Shown here: in pieces, positions 27,200 to 36,626 of the stretch
How the letters are laid out: every line of letters starts with the position of its first letter
Numbering within the stretch: the first letter of the stretch is position 1
Assembly: GCF_950100655.1 (NCBI RefSeq)
Contig: NZ_CATNLY010000053.1
Location: forward strand, 52,274-116,273
Source: Pleomorphomonas sp. T1.2MG-36
Lineage (GTDB): Bacteria; Pseudomonadota; Alphaproteobacteria; Rhizobiales; Pleomorphomonadaceae
Reading direction: 5' to 3'
DNA length: 64,000 nucleotides
The notes under the pieces: model-generated
Databases searched by the model: none
The model's input: only the letters and a program-made list of their open reading frames with translations
Told to the model about the DNA's origin: nothing
Program-made: the position numbers and the translations under genes

Positions 27200-29068
27200 T
27201 CACTGACCCCAGGCGGCGAACGCGTCGGCGAAGGCCTTCTCGCCGGGCGCGCCCTTCTCGAAGGTGAGAATGGCGCGGCGGCGGTTGCCGTAGCGGATCG
27301 GAATGTCGATCCACGGCCGGTCCTTCAGCAGCAGGATGTTGCGGGCGACGTCCTGCTCCAGGCCGGACAGCGCCAGCCAGAACAAGCTGTCGGACACCTT
27401 GGCGACGGCACCGGCGATGGTGTCGCCACGCGCTTCCTCGGTCTGCTTGGCGATCATGCCGGGCGCGGCGTCGATGAACTTGCCGGCGAACGACGGCGGC
27501 ACGTCAAACGACAGTTCGACGATATGGCTGGCCGGCAGCGCCTGATCGTCGTTCTTGTGGATCGACAGGCGCATCTTGAGACCGAGCTCGGGCACGTCGA
27601 TGTCGCCACGAATCTGCGGCACAGGCTTGTCACCCGGCAAGGCCGGTTCGTTGACGAAGGACCAGACCACCGAACCGTCGAGCTTGGTGCCGGGCGAACC
27701 GGGGATGGGCTCTTCGTAGAGAATGGCCTTCTGGGCAACGCCGATCGCCTGGCTCGCCGGAGCGGAGGACGGCGCACTCGCCTGAGCGGCGGGAGCCGCG
27801 AGCGTGGGGCCGGTCTCGGGCACGGCCGCCGCGGGGGCAGACGTCGTCGGAGCCATGGCCGTCGCCGTGCCCGGCGGTGGCGGCAGATCGGGATCGACGG
27901 CCGCTGGCGCGGCGACGGCTTCGGTCTGGACCGACACAGCGTCGGGCGCGATGGGAGCCGCCGGCGCCTCGCCCTCGGCCGGCAGGCGGTCGAGTATCTT
28001 CGGCGACAGGCCGTCGTCGCCGGGCGTCGCGGCGCTCGTCTGGGTTTGCGGTTCGCCGGTGAACAGGTCGGCCAGAGCTCCGCGGAAGGTGTAGGCCAGC
28101 GTGGCGAAGAGCCCCACCAGCACCACGACCAGGAAGCCGATCAACAGCATGCGCACGCGGCGGCCGGTGCTGGCCCCGTCGTCGGGCCACGGCAACGTCG
28201 CCGCTTCGCGCTGCGGCTGCAACCGTTCGGCCTCGAGCTTGTCTCCTGCGCCGCCGACGGACGAATCCTGGCGCAAGCCGGCCGAGCGGACGCCGCCGAG
28301 ATCAGGCTCGATCCGTTCGCCCACGACCGGCTCGTCGACTTCATCGACCTCGCTCATGGCGTGGCGCGCTGCGCGCACCGCGGTGGAGGACGCCTCGCCG
28401 AGCGAATCGGCCTGCTTGAGCGTGCGGGACAGCGCGCTGACGCCGACGCCGATGCGCGGCTCGCCATGCTCGTCGGGCAGGCGGGCGTTCGGCAAGCGGG
28501 GGCGCTCGGTCGGCAGGCTGACCGGCGCCCGATCCGGCATCCGATCCTGGGGCGCGGCCCGGGCCGGCGCGCCACCGCGAGTCGCCAGCGGCTCGATATG
28601 ATGGAAGGGGTTCATCTCCGGCTGAGCGAGCGGCTCGATGTGCCGGAAGGGATTCATCTCCGGCTCGGCGAGCGAGGTCAGCCCGCTCCGGCGCGGTGCC
28701 GGCTCTTCGCGTTTCACCTCGGCGCGCGGCGCCGGCTCGCTGCGGGGGGGAGCCTCCTGCGGTGGCGCGACCTTGGGAGCGGCGGGCGCGGCCGGGGGAG
28801 GCGGCGCGGCTGGTGCCGGGGTATGAGAATCGGCGCTGGCCGGAGCATCGTCCGGAACACCGGCGACCTCGGCCTCGACCCGACGGATGCAATCCTCGAG
28901 CGCCACGCGCTGGTCGGCGATCTCGGTCGGCGACAGCGGCGGGTTATAGGAACTCAGCTGGCGGAGAAGGGCGACACGAGCTTTCTCGTAGACGGCGCGC
29001 CGCGCCTCGCCCGAGCCCGACGGCAGCGAGGAAATGGCACGCTTCAATACGGGATAGTAGTCGGCCAT
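27200..29068 (-). CDS. Single-pass membrane protein of unknown function
   Basis: Protein of 622 residues with three parts. The N-terminal domain (about 1-65, DYYPVLKRAISSLPSGSGEA) is conserved in relatives. A long Pro/Ala/Arg-rich cytoplasmic region with two near-identical repeats (PLAQPEMNPFHHIEPLA-like) leads to a transmembrane helix at about 306-328. A proline-rich linker then precedes a folded C-terminal domain (about 450-622) with KAILYEEPIPGSPGTKLDG. The anchor and tail suggest an envelope or secretory-adaptor role, but no known domain is recognised. It is downstream of purA on the same strand. The ATG at 29068 follows a second in-frame ATG nine bases earlier. Confidence 0.85.
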   Translation of the reverse strand: MADYYPVLKRAISSLPSGSGEARRAVYEKARVALLRQLSSYNPPLSPTEIADQRVALEDCIRRVEAEVAGVPDDAPASADSHTPAPAAPPPPAAPAAPKVAPPQEAPPRSEPAPRAEVKREEPAPRRSGLTSLAEPEMNPFRHIEPLAQPEMNPFHHIEPLATRGGAPARAAPQDRMPDRAPVSLPTERPRLPNARLPDEHGEPRIGVGVSALSRTLKQADSLGEASSTAVRAARHAMSEVDEVDEPVVGERIEPDLGGVRSAGLRQDSSVGGAGDKLEAERLQPQREAATLPWPDDGASTGRRVRMLLIGFLVVVLVGLFATLAYTFRGALADLFTGEPQTQTSAATPGDDGLSPKILDRLPAEGEAPAAPIAPDAVSVQTEAVAAPAAVDPDLPPPPGTATAMAPTTSAPAAAVPETGPTLAAPAAQASAPSSAPASQAIGVAQKAILYEEPIPGSPGTKLDGSVVWSFVNEPALPGDKPVPQIRGDIDVPELGLKMRLSIHKNDDQALPASHIVELSFDVPPSFAGKFIDAAPGMIAKQTEEARGDTIAGAVAKVSDSLFWLALSGLEQDVARNILLLKDRPWIDIPIRYGNRRRAILTFEKGAPGEKAFADAFAAWGQ

Positions 29069-29199
29069 GTACCGCATCTCTCGGCTTGGCGCCCCGCCTC
29101 ATGGCGGAGCGCTGTTTCGATAGGACACCCGGCGGCCAGCCTTGCGACGGCGGCCGGGCTTTTTTGCGGCGGGAGAGCCGGCAAAACGTGGTGAATCAC

Positions 29200-30495
29200 T
29201 TAATCCTGAAACGGATCACGCACAAGAATCGTGTCGAGACGATCAGGACTGGTCGACAGCATGGCCACGGGTGCGCCGATCAACTCCTCGATATGACGCA
29301 CATACTTGATCGCCTGTGCCGGAAGCTCGGCCCAGGAGCGGGCGCCGGCGGTCGATTCCTTCCAGCCTTCCATGGTCTCGTAGATCGGCTTCACCCGTGC
29401 CTGATCTTCCTGGTTGGCAGGCAGATAGTCGAGCGTGCGACCGTCGATCTCGTAGCCGATGCAAACCTTGATCTCGTCGAGGCCGTCGAGAACGTCGAGC
29501 TTGGTCAGCGCGATGCCGTTGATGCCCGAGGTGACCACCGTCTGGCGCACCAGCACGGCATCGAACCAGCCGCAGCGGCGCTTGCGCCCCGTCACCGTGC
29601 CGAACTCGCGGCCGCGCTCGCCGAGGAAGTCGCCAACCTCGTCGAACAGCTCGGTCGGGAACGGACCGGAGCCGACGCGCGTCGTGTAGGCCTTGGTGAT
29701 GCCGAGCACGTAGTCGAGCGCCCCCGGCCCCATGCCGGAACCGGCGGCGGCCTGACCGGCCATGGTGTTGGAGCCGGTGACGAAGGGATAGGTGCCGTGG
29801 TCGTTGTCGAGCAGGGCGCCCTGCGCGCCCTCGAACAGGATGCGGGAGCCGGCCTTGCGCTTCTCGTCGAGCAGACGCCAGGTGACGTCCATGTAGGGCA
29901 GGATGAAGTCGGCCACCGCCATCAGCTCGTCGCGAACGGTCTCGGGCGCGATCTCCGCATGGCCGAGGCCGCGGCGCAGCGGATTGTGGTGGGCGAGCAA
30001 CCGCTCGATGCGATTGTTCAGCGTCTCGGGATGGGCGAGATCGACGAGTCGGATGGCGCGGCGGCCGACCTTGTCCTCATAGGCGGGGCCGATGCCACGC
30101 TTGGTGGTGCCGATGCGCGTGGTCGGCGAGGCGGCGTTCTCGCGCAGCTCGTCGAGCTCCTGATGGATGGACAGGATCAGCGTGGCGTTCTCGGCGATGC
30201 GCAGGTTGTCCGGGCTGATCTTGACGCCCTGCTCGCGGATGCGCGTCACCTCGTTGACGAAAGCGCGCGGATCGACGACGACGCCGTTGCCGATAATGGA
30301 GAGCTTGCCCGGGCGGGCGACGCCGGAGGGCAGCAGCGACAGCTTGTAGGAAACGCCGTCGATCACCAGCGTGTGGCCGGCATTATGACCGCCCTGGAAG
30401 CGGACGACCACGTCGGCACGCTCGGACAGCCAGTCGACGATTTTGCCCTTGCCTTCGTCTCCCCACTGGGAGCCGACCACCACTACGTTCGCCAT
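29200..30495 (-). CDS. purA: Adenylosuccinate synthetase PurA
   Basis: GTP-dependent enzyme of 431 residues that makes adenylosuccinate from IMP and aspartate. The P-loop [14 protein letters not shown] and the IMP loop [11 protein letters not shown] are at the N-terminus; the C-terminal region has the nucleotide-binding TSPDRLDTI. The start at 30495 is the family start; the frame is open seven codons further. Length is normal and no gene of the same pathway is adjacent (purEK lie 15 kb away). Confidence 0.98.
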   Translation of the reverse strand: MANVVVVGSQWGDEGKGKIVDWLSERADVVVRFQGGHNAGHTLVIDGVSYKLSLLPSGVARPGKLSIIGNGVVVDPRAFVNEVTRIREQGVKISPDNLRIAENATLILSIHQELDELRENAASPTTRIGTTKRGIGPAYEDKVGRRAIRLVDLAHPETLNNRIERLLAHHNPLRRGLGHAEIAPETVRDELMAVADFILPYMDVTWRLLDEKRKAGSRILFEGAQGALLDNDHGTYPFVTGSNTMAGQAAAGSGMGPGALDYVLGITKAYTTRVGSGPFPTELFDEVGDFLGERGREFGTVTGRKRRCGWFDAVLVRQTVVTSGINGIALTKLDVLDGLDEIKVCIGYEIDGRTLDYLPANQEDQARVKPIYETMEGWKESTAGARSWAELPAQAIKYVRHIEELIGAPVAMLSTSPDRLDTILVRDPFQD

Positions 30496-30564
30496 TGAAA
30501 AGGTCCCGTCGTTCAAGTTTCAGACCTTTCCGCGCCATGCCACCGACGGCAGCACGCACACGGA

Positions 30565-30593
30565 AAGCCCCGATACCATGGGCACCGGGGCTT
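30565..30593. other. Orphan hairpin between divergent purA and DMT genes
   Basis: AAGCCCCG (30565-30572) pairs with CGGGGCTT (30586-30593). It sits about 70 bases upstream of purA, where a terminator is not expected between divergent genes. It may be a leftover terminator from a lost upstream gene or part of the purA leader. Confidence 0.4.
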
Positions 30594-30753
30594 GACCGAC
30601 TATAGCGACGCCCGCCCCCCAATGAAAGCCGCGATGTCGGAAATCTGCCATTTGTCCAGCTTCAGGCGTACCGGATCGCGTCAAAGAGGCGTGCGGATGG
30701 CAGCCGGACGCTCTAGGAAGAAGCCGACAAAGTGCTTTGACGAGAGGTGTTTC

Positions 30754-31671
30754 GTGGCTGATGACGGTCTCTGGTCGCGCCTTTACGGCCGGCCCTACCT
30801 GCTGCTCGTGCTGTCGCCGCTGTTCTGGGCCGGCAACACTGTGGCGAGCCGTCTCGCCGTCGGGGAAGTGTCGCCGATGGCGCTGACCACCTACCGCTGG
30901 TCGGGCGTGTTGCTGCTGCTCGTCCTGTTCGCCCGCCGCTCCGTCCTCGCCGAATGGCCGGCGATGAAGACGCGCCTTCCCTACATGCTGGCGATGGGCG
31001 CGCTGGGTTTCACGATCTTCAACGCCTTCTACTACATCGCCGCCCATTTCACCTCGGCGGTCAACATCGGCATCATCCAGGGCGCCCTGCCCGGCCTCGT
31101 CTTCGTCTTCGCCTACCTGATCGTCGGCACGCGGGCCGCCGCGGGCCAGCTTGCCGGCATGGCGACGACGCTCGTCGGCGTCGGCGTCATCGCGATCAAG
31201 GGCGATCTCAACACCCTCGCCTCGCTCGACTTCAACGCCGGCGACCTGATGATGCTCGGCGCCTGCGTCGTCTACGCCCTCTACACCGTGCTGCTGCCGC
31301 GCCGGCCGAAGATCACCGGCCTGTCCTTCTTCGCCGGACTCTCCGTCGCCGCCCTGCTCACCTCGCTGCCCTTCCTCGCCGCCGAGATCGCCATGGGGCA
31401 ATACGTGGCGCCGACGGCCTTCGGCTGGGGGCTGGTGGCCTATTGCGCCGTCTTCCCTTCGGTGGTGTCGCAGATCTTCTTCGTACGCGGCGTCGAACTG
31501 GTCGGCCCCGGCCGAGCGGGTGTCTTCATCAACCTCATTCCGGTGTTCGGCTCGATCCTCGCGGTTCTTGTGCTGGGCGAGAGCTTCCGTCTCTATCACG
31601 CGGCGGCGCTGGCGCTGGTGCTGGGCGGCATATTCTGGGCGGAATGGAGCAAGCGCGGCGAGACGGCGTAA
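30754..31671 (+). CDS. EamA/DMT family transporter
   Basis: Protein of 305 residues with ten transmembrane helices in two EamA repeats; the first opens LLLVLSPLFWAGNTVASRLA and the second includes YALYTVLLPRRPKITGLSF. DMT proteins export amino acids and other metabolites; the substrate is unknown. The GTG at 30754 has an AGAGG ribosome site six bases away. An alternative ATG at 30697 would add 19 basic residues that look unconserved. Confidence 0.88.
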   Translation: MADDGLWSRLYGRPYLLLVLSPLFWAGNTVASRLAVGEVSPMALTTYRWSGVLLLLVLFARRSVLAEWPAMKTRLPYMLAMGALGFTIFNAFYYIAAHFTSAVNIGIIQGALPGLVFVFAYLIVGTRAAAGQLAGMATTLVGVGVIAIKGDLNTLASLDFNAGDLMMLGACVVYALYTVLLPRRPKITGLSFFAGLSVAALLTSLPFLAAEIAMGQYVAPTAFGWGLVAYCAVFPSVVSQIFFVRGVELVGPGRAGVFINLIPVFGSILAVLVLGESFRLYHAAALALVLGGIFWAEWSKRGETA

Positions 31672-31700
31672 GCCGCAGCCGTCACCGGCGCACCCGGTCC

Positions 31701-33125
31701 TTACTGACGCAAAGTCAGGGTGGCGGTGACTTTGCTGTCGGTATAGTCGCCACCCGACTCGCTCGACCGGACGATCTTGTGCTCGCCGTCGAGACCGAGC
31801 TCCACCGAGCGGTTGAGCTTGTAGCCGACGCCAGCCTTCAGCGCCGTCGTGGTCACGTTTCGGTCGATGCCGACATAGTCCTCCAGCGTCAGCTCGCCGC
31901 CGGCCACCACGAAGGCGTTGGGCGCCAGCGCATAGGTGACGGTGCCTCCGGCGATCCGCTTTAGGACGCCCGACGCGCCGGCCGTGGACGTCGGCTCGAA
32001 GCTGGTGGTGGCCGTCGCCGTCAAGCGCAGAAGCTCGCTGGCGTCCCAGGAGAGCGAGGCCGAGCCGATGAGACCGGAGATGTCGTCGAGGTCGTCGTCC
32101 TTGAGCCATTCGTAGCCATAGCCGAGGGCGACTTCGCCGGTCAGGTCCTCTTGCGCCACGGTAACGCCGATCTTCGCCTCGCCCCCCATGCCGCTGCGAC
32201 TGAGGCCGTCGCCCGCCGCCGGCCGATCGAAACCGCGACCGAAAGCGCCGACTTCCACGAAGGGCTGCAAGACCGCGCCACTGTCGTGCGACAGGCGCAG
32301 CGACAGGGACAATGCCGTGTTGTCGAGCGTCGTGTCGGTCTCGTTGACCGTCCTGTCGATGCCGAGCCCCGTCTTGAGACCGATCAGACCGCCGAACCGT
32401 TCGTAGCCGAGCGAACCGGAGAAGGTGTTTTCCTTGCCGCTCCCCGAGACGTCGTCGCGCAAGGTCCAGCCGGCCGCCGCGGTGAGGCGATCGGCCCCGG
32501 TGACGTCAAAACGGCCGGCGATGCGCGCGTCCCCCTCCGGCAGCTTTTCGTCGATGCCGGAAAGCGACCGGCGAAACGCGCCGCCGACGCGCAGGTCCAC
32601 GCTGTTGCTATCCCAGTCCGAACGGGCGGCAAGCTCGCCCGTCGAGCGGAAAAAGGTCTCATTACCCTGCGTCGAATGATGACGAGCGCCGATGCCGGTC
32701 GACGAGGTGGCATTCACCACGAAACTGCCGAGCCGGAGCCCCAGCGGCTCGTACTCGGCGCGGGCATCGGCCTCGCGGGTGACGGCCGGCAGGCTCGGCG
32801 CCACCGCCGGCAGCTTCGCCGACTGGCTGGGCGGCACGGGGCGAACGACGGCCCGGAGCTCGACCGACGGCAGGCTGGCCCGCAGCGGGGGAATGACGAA
32901 ATCGGGGTCGTTGGACTTGCTGGGCTCGGCCGGGTCTGTGTTATCGAGCGAAGGATCGGCGGCCGTATCGACGGTCTTTGCAGGCAACGCGCCCTTCAGC
33001 GCCGGCACGGCGTCCATGTCGTCCGCGTCTTGAGCAAGGGCGGGTACGGCGAGGAGAACCGACGCCATCGCCAGAGCCCGAAAGGTCTGCCGCCGATGCA
33101 CGCCTCGCCTCCGTCGCCGCGCCAA
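31701..33125 (-). CDS. Outer-membrane beta-barrel protein
   Basis: Protein of 474 residues. A basic N-terminus and hydrophobic segment form a signal peptide ending ALA-Q. A Pro/Ala-rich periplasmic part (about 35-125) is followed by about 330 residues of alternating polar/apolar strands with aromatic ends (for example RLTAAAGWTLRDDVSG and GYGYEWLKDDDLDDISGLIG), ending in a strand with VTATLTLRQ. The pattern matches the outer_membrane beta-barrel (BBP2-like) group common in this order, whose function is unknown. A CtrA-like box lies about 50 bases upstream. Confidence 0.85.
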   Translation of the reverse strand: MARRRRRGVHRRQTFRALAMASVLLAVPALAQDADDMDAVPALKGALPAKTVDTAADPSLDNTDPAEPSKSNDPDFVIPPLRASLPSVELRAVVRPVPPSQSAKLPAVAPSLPAVTREADARAEYEPLGLRLGSFVVNATSSTGIGARHHSTQGNETFFRSTGELAARSDWDSNSVDLRVGGAFRRSLSGIDEKLPEGDARIAGRFDVTGADRLTAAAGWTLRDDVSGSGKENTFSGSLGYERFGGLIGLKTGLGIDRTVNETDTTLDNTALSLSLRLSHDSGAVLQPFVEVGAFGRGFDRPAAGDGLSRSGMGGEAKIGVTVAQEDLTGEVALGYGYEWLKDDDLDDISGLIGSASLSWDASELLRLTATATTSFEPTSTAGASGVLKRIAGGTVTYALAPNAFVVAGGELTLEDYVGIDRNVTTTALKAGVGYKLNRSVELGLDGEHKIVRSSESGGDYTDSKVTATLTLRQ

Positions 33126-33171
33126 CCGCCCCGAGCGGTATCCAGTGTTGACGAAAGGTAAAGGGAATTGG

Positions 33172-33186
33172 TTAACGACTCGTTAG
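33172..33186 (-). promoter_or_regulatory. CtrA-like box upstream of the outer-membrane barrel gene
   Basis: TTAA (33172-33175), seven bases, then TTAG (33183-33186): one mismatch from TTAA-N7-TTAA. It lies 47 bases from the barrel gene start. Binding is inferred. Confidence 0.4.
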
Positions 33187-33211
33187 GCGCCTGCGGGACG
33201 GCATGCGCGCC

Positions 33212-33670
33212 TCAGTCGGACGGCACCGGCTCCACCAGGAAACGGCCGTCGCGATGGCCCGTTATGCGCACCCGCGCACCCACCGGGAGGTCGGGCCCAT
33301 CGGCCCGCCAGACGGTGTCGTCGAGCCGGATATGACCGGAGCCACCCTCGATCGCCCGGTCGACCACGGCGAAGCGGCCGACCTGCCGGCCAAGCCGGTC
33401 GTTGGCGAAGCCGTCGCTTTCCTTGGACGCCCGGCCATAGAAGCGACGACCGATGAGCACCGCCACCGCCGACAGCACGACGAACAGCACCAGCTCCACC
33501 TGCCAGCTCATCGCGACGGCGAGCGCCAGGAGGCCGACGACCAGCGCCGCCGCGCCGAACCAGATGAAGAAGGTGCCGGGAACCACCACCTCGATGCCGG
33601 CGAGCAGAAGCGACAGCACCAGCCAGGACCACGGGCCGAGAGAGGCGATCAGTCCTTCGATGAGCCCCAT
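33212..33670 (-). CDS. NfeD family protein
   Basis: Protein of 152 residues: three transmembrane helices in the first 90 residues, then a soluble OB-fold-like domain with GSGHIRLDDTVWRADGPDL, characteristic of short NfeD (1b) proteins. NfeD partners SPFH/stomatin proteins in the membrane. It starts 14 bases after the SPFH gene, so the two form an operon. Confidence 0.93.
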   Translation of the reverse strand: MGLIEGLIASLGPWSWLVLSLLLAGIEVVVPGTFFIWFGAAALVVGLLALAVAMSWQVELVLFVVLSAVAVLIGRRFYGRASKESDGFANDRLGRQVGRFAVVDRAIEGGSGHIRLDDTVWRADGPDLPVGARVRITGHRDGRFLVEPVPSD

Positions 33671-33683
33671 GATGTCGCGCCCC

Positions 33684-34667
33684 TCAGCCGCCGACCGGCG
33701 GCACGGCTCCGCGCCGACGCGGCGTTGCATCCTGCGGACCATTGCCACCGAAGGCCGCGCGGGCCAGCTCAGCGATACCGCCAAGCGAACCGATCAGCGC
33801 CGAAGCCTCGACCGGCAGCATCAGGATCTTCTGGTTGGGCGACTGGGCGAACAGGCCGAGCGCCTGCGTGTACTTGTCGGCGACGAAGTAGTTGAGAGCT
33901 TGCACATCGCCCTTGGCCACCGCCTCGGACACCATCGACGTGGCCTTGGCCTCGGCCTCGGCGAGACGTTCGCGCGCCTCGGCGTCGCGGAAGGCGGCTT
34001 CGCGCCGCCCCTCGGCCTGAAGCACCTGCGCCTGCTTCTCGCCTTCGGCCTTCAGGATGGCCGACTGGCGCAAGCCCTCGGCTTCAAGGATCTGGGCACG
34101 CTTTTCGCGCTCGGCCTTCATCTGTCGAGCCATGGACGCGACGAGGTCGGCCGGCGGATTGATGTCCTTGATCTCCACGCGGGTGATCTTGACGCCCCAG
34201 GCCTCGGTTGCCGCGTCGACCACATGCAGCAGGCGGGCGTTGATCTCGTCGCGGTTGGAGAGAAGGTTGTCGAGGTCCATCGAACCCATCACCGTGCGGA
34301 TGTTGGTCATGGTGATGTTGAGAATGGCCATCTGCAGGTTGGAGACCTCATACGCCGCGCGGGCGGCGTCGAGCACCTGATAGAAGGCGACGCCGTCGAC
34401 CGTGCAGGTGGCGTTGTCGCGGGTGATGATCTCCTGGCTCGGCACGTCCAGCACCTGCTCCATGCGGTTGAGCTTGGCGCCGATGCGGTCGAAGAACGGG
34501 ATGATCAGGTTGAGGCCCGGTTGGAGCGTCCGCGTGTAGCGACCGAAGCGCTCGACCGTCCAGTTGTAGCCCTGCGGCACCTGCTTGATGCCGGCGAACA
34601 GGACGACGATTGCAAACAGCACCAGTGCGATGATCGCGATATCACCGCCGCTCAAGAACACGTCCAT
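33684..34667 (-). CDS. SPFH/Band 7 protein (QmcA-like)
   Basis: Protein of 327 residues. An N-terminal membrane segment (residues 9-28) precedes the SPFH domain (about 28-180; signature [18 protein letters not shown]), then a long coiled coil (about 205-265) rich in Ala/Glu/Lys. Members organise detergent-resistant membrane regions and modulate FtsH-type proteases. The NfeD gene is directly downstream. Assignment to the QmcA/paraslipin group is by the [15 protein letters not shown] motif. Confidence 0.94.
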   Translation of the reverse strand: MDVFLSGGDIAIIALVLFAIVVLFAGIKQVPQGYNWTVERFGRYTRTLQPGLNLIIPFFDRIGAKLNRMEQVLDVPSQEIITRDNATCTVDGVAFYQVLDAARAAYEVSNLQMAILNITMTNIRTVMGSMDLDNLLSNRDEINARLLHVVDAATEAWGVKITRVEIKDINPPADLVASMARQMKAEREKRAQILEAEGLRQSAILKAEGEKQAQVLQAEGRREAAFRDAEARERLAEAEAKATSMVSEAVAKGDVQALNYFVADKYTQALGLFAQSPNQKILMLPVEASALIGSLGGIAELARAAFGGNGPQDATPRRRGAVPPVGG

Positions 34668-34750
34668 GACAGCCCTCCCGGAAAACACCAAGCAAGTCTA
34701 GGCATTTCCGAGAAGGATATCAAATGGCACACCGAACGGACGGACATATT

Positions 34751-34838
34751 GAAGCCGCGTGAGCGGCTTCCGGCGCCGAGCGGCGACCGCGCGGGAAGCG
34801 CGAAAGCCGAGGACCGGAGGCCTGCCGGCACTTGAGGC
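34751..34838 (-). repeat. Multi-hairpin mosaic repeat, copy A
   Basis: An 88-base block that is a string of nested palindromes: GAAGCCGC...GCGGCTTC, CGGCGCC, GCGCG...CGCG and CCGGAGGCC. It begins GAAGCC, ends GAGGC, and is closely similar to the blocks at 52992-53076 and 53086-53215. It lies 33 bases downstream of the GNAT gene stop. Confidence 0.85.
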
Positions 34839-34871
34839 GGGGAAAGGCGGCCGTCATCGACGATCGCCGCG

Positions 34872-35396
34872 TCAGGCCGCAACCGTCGCGTGTTCGACGG
34901 GCGCGAGACGGCCGGTCGGCCGGAGCACGCCCGAGGCGCTCGCGAGCGCGCCGGGAACAAGCTCCAGACCGAGAAAACGGCTCCGCTCGAAGGGACCGGG
35001 CATGGCAAGCCGGTCCATGCCGCGCATCGAGAAGCCGAACCGCCGGTAGTAGGGCTCGTCGCCCACCAGAACGACGGCGCCATGACCGAGCGTCCGCGCC
35101 CGGTCGATGGCAAGACGCATCAGCGCGGCGCCGATGCCGGCGCCACGGCACTCGTCGTCGACGGCAAGCGGGCCGAGCAAAAGGAGCGGCGTCCGGTCGG
35201 CCGCCGCTTCCCACAGGCGCACGCTGCCGACGAGACGGTCATCGTCCCGGGCAACGAGCGCCAGCCCCTCGGAGGGCAGACGCCCCGAGCGAATTTTCTC
35301 CGAGGATTTGCGGAAGCGGCCGGGCCCGAAGGCACGGTCGAGCAGCGTCTCGCGGGCGAATACGTCACCCGCCTGTTCATTGGTGTAGGCGATCAT
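34872..35396 (-). CDS. GNAT family N-acetyltransferase (YhbS-like)
   Basis: Protein of 174 residues. Motif A is LAVDDECRGAGIGAALMRLA; the C-terminal half includes VLVGDEPYYRRFGFSM and a conserved LELVPGAL, typical of the YhbS group. Substrate unknown. Upstream is the decarboxylase gene on the same strand with an 84-base gap, which does not show a shared function. Confidence 0.9.
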   Translation of the reverse strand: MIAYTNEQAGDVFARETLLDRAFGPGRFRKSSEKIRSGRLPSEGLALVARDDDRLVGSVRLWEAAADRTPLLLLGPLAVDDECRGAGIGAALMRLAIDRARTLGHGAVVLVGDEPYYRRFGFSMRGMDRLAMPGPFERSRFLGLELVPGALASASGVLRPTGRLAPVEHATVAA

Positions 35397-35480
35397 CGAG
35401 GCAACCCCGTCCCCCGCCGCAACCGGCGGGGCGATGAAGTCACAAAGGGAACCGGTCGGAGGCTGCCGCCCGGAGCGAGT

Positions 35481-36626
35481 TCAGATGATGTACGACCTGA
35501 GCGGCGAGAACCCGTTGAAGGCCACCGCCGAATAGGTCGTCGTGTAGGCGCCGGTTCCTTCGATCAGCACTTCGTCGCCGATCTCCAGGCTGATGGGCAG
35601 CTCGTAGGGCGTCTTCTCGTAGAGCACGTCGGCGCTGTCGCAGGTCGGGCCGGCCAGCACGCAGGGCGCCGTGGCGGCACCGTCGTGGCGGGTGCGGATC
35701 GGGTAGCGAATCGCCTCTTCCATCGTCTCGGCGAGACCGCCGAACTTGCCGATGTCGAGATAGACCCAGCGCTGCTCGTCGTCGCGATGCTTCTTAGAGA
35801 TCAGCACCACTTCCGCCTTGATCATGCCGGCGCCGCCAACCATGCCGCGGCCCGGCTCGATGATCGTCTCGGGCACGTGGTTGCCGAAGTGACGGCGCAC
35901 CGCCTCGTCGATCGAGCGGCCGTAGGCCTCCGTTGCCGGAACGTCCTTGAGATAGCGGGTGGGGAAACCGCCGCCGAGATTGACCATCTTGAGCTGGATG
36001 CCGCGCTCGGCCAGCTCGCCGAAGATGGCGGCCGCCGAAGAGAGCGCGCCGTCCCAGGCGTCGAGGTTGGCCTGCTGCGAGCCGACGTGGAAGGAGATGC
36101 CATAGGCGGTGAGCCCGGCCCGGTGGGCGTGCTCGAGCACCTCGGCCGCCATCGACGGATCACAACCGAACTTGCGGCTCAGCGGCCACTCGGCGCCGGC
36201 GCCGTCGCAGAGGATGCGGCAGAACACACGGGCGCGAGCCTTGCCGGTCGCGGCAGCCTGACGGGCGACCTTGTCGACCTCGGCCTCGCAGTCGACGGCG
36301 AACAGGTCGACGCCGAGCTCCAGGGCGCGAGCGACGTCGCGCTCCTTCTTGATGGTGTTGCCGAAGGAGATGCGGTCGGCCGTGGCGCCGGTGGCCAGCA
36401 CCATCTCGATTTCCGGAATCGAGGCGCAGTCGAAGGACGAACCGAGATCGGCGAGCAGCTGCAGCACTTCCGGCGCCGGATTGGCCTTCACCGCATAATA
36501 GATACGGGTGTCGGGCAGCGCATGGCGGAAGGCTTTGAAATTGTCGCGGACGACATCGAGGTCGACCACCAGGCAGGGGCCTTCGGGTCGTCGGTTGGCA
36601 AGGAAGTCAAGAATGCGCGCGGTCAT
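35481..36626 (-). CDS. odc: Ornithine/lysine decarboxylase, alanine-racemase fold
   Basis: PLP enzyme of 381 residues, fold type III, which makes putrescine from ornithine (and often cadaverine from lysine). The PLP lysine is K47 in YYAVKANPAPEVL; other sites are the HVGSQ loop, the phosphate-binding EPGRGMVGGAG and the cross-subunit catalytic Cys in GPTCDSADVL. GGAGTTCCACGGCC precedes the ATG. The frame is open for another 97 codons upstream in a long leader. With homospermidine synthase at 47426-48856 it forms the putrescine-homospermidine route of alphaproteobacteria. Confidence 0.95.
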   Translation of the reverse strand: MTARILDFLANRRPEGPCLVVDLDVVRDNFKAFRHALPDTRIYYAVKANPAPEVLQLLADLGSSFDCASIPEIEMVLATGATADRISFGNTIKKERDVARALELGVDLFAVDCEAEVDKVARQAAATGKARARVFCRILCDGAGAEWPLSRKFGCDPSMAAEVLEHAHRAGLTAYGISFHVGSQQANLDAWDGALSSAAAIFGELAERGIQLKMVNLGGGFPTRYLKDVPATEAYGRSIDEAVRRHFGNHVPETIIEPGRGMVGGAGMIKAEVVLISKKHRDDEQRWVYLDIGKFGGLAETMEEAIRYPIRTRHDGAATAPCVLAGPTCDSADVLYEKTPYELPISLEIGDEVLIEGTGAYTTTYSAVAFNGFSPLRSYII

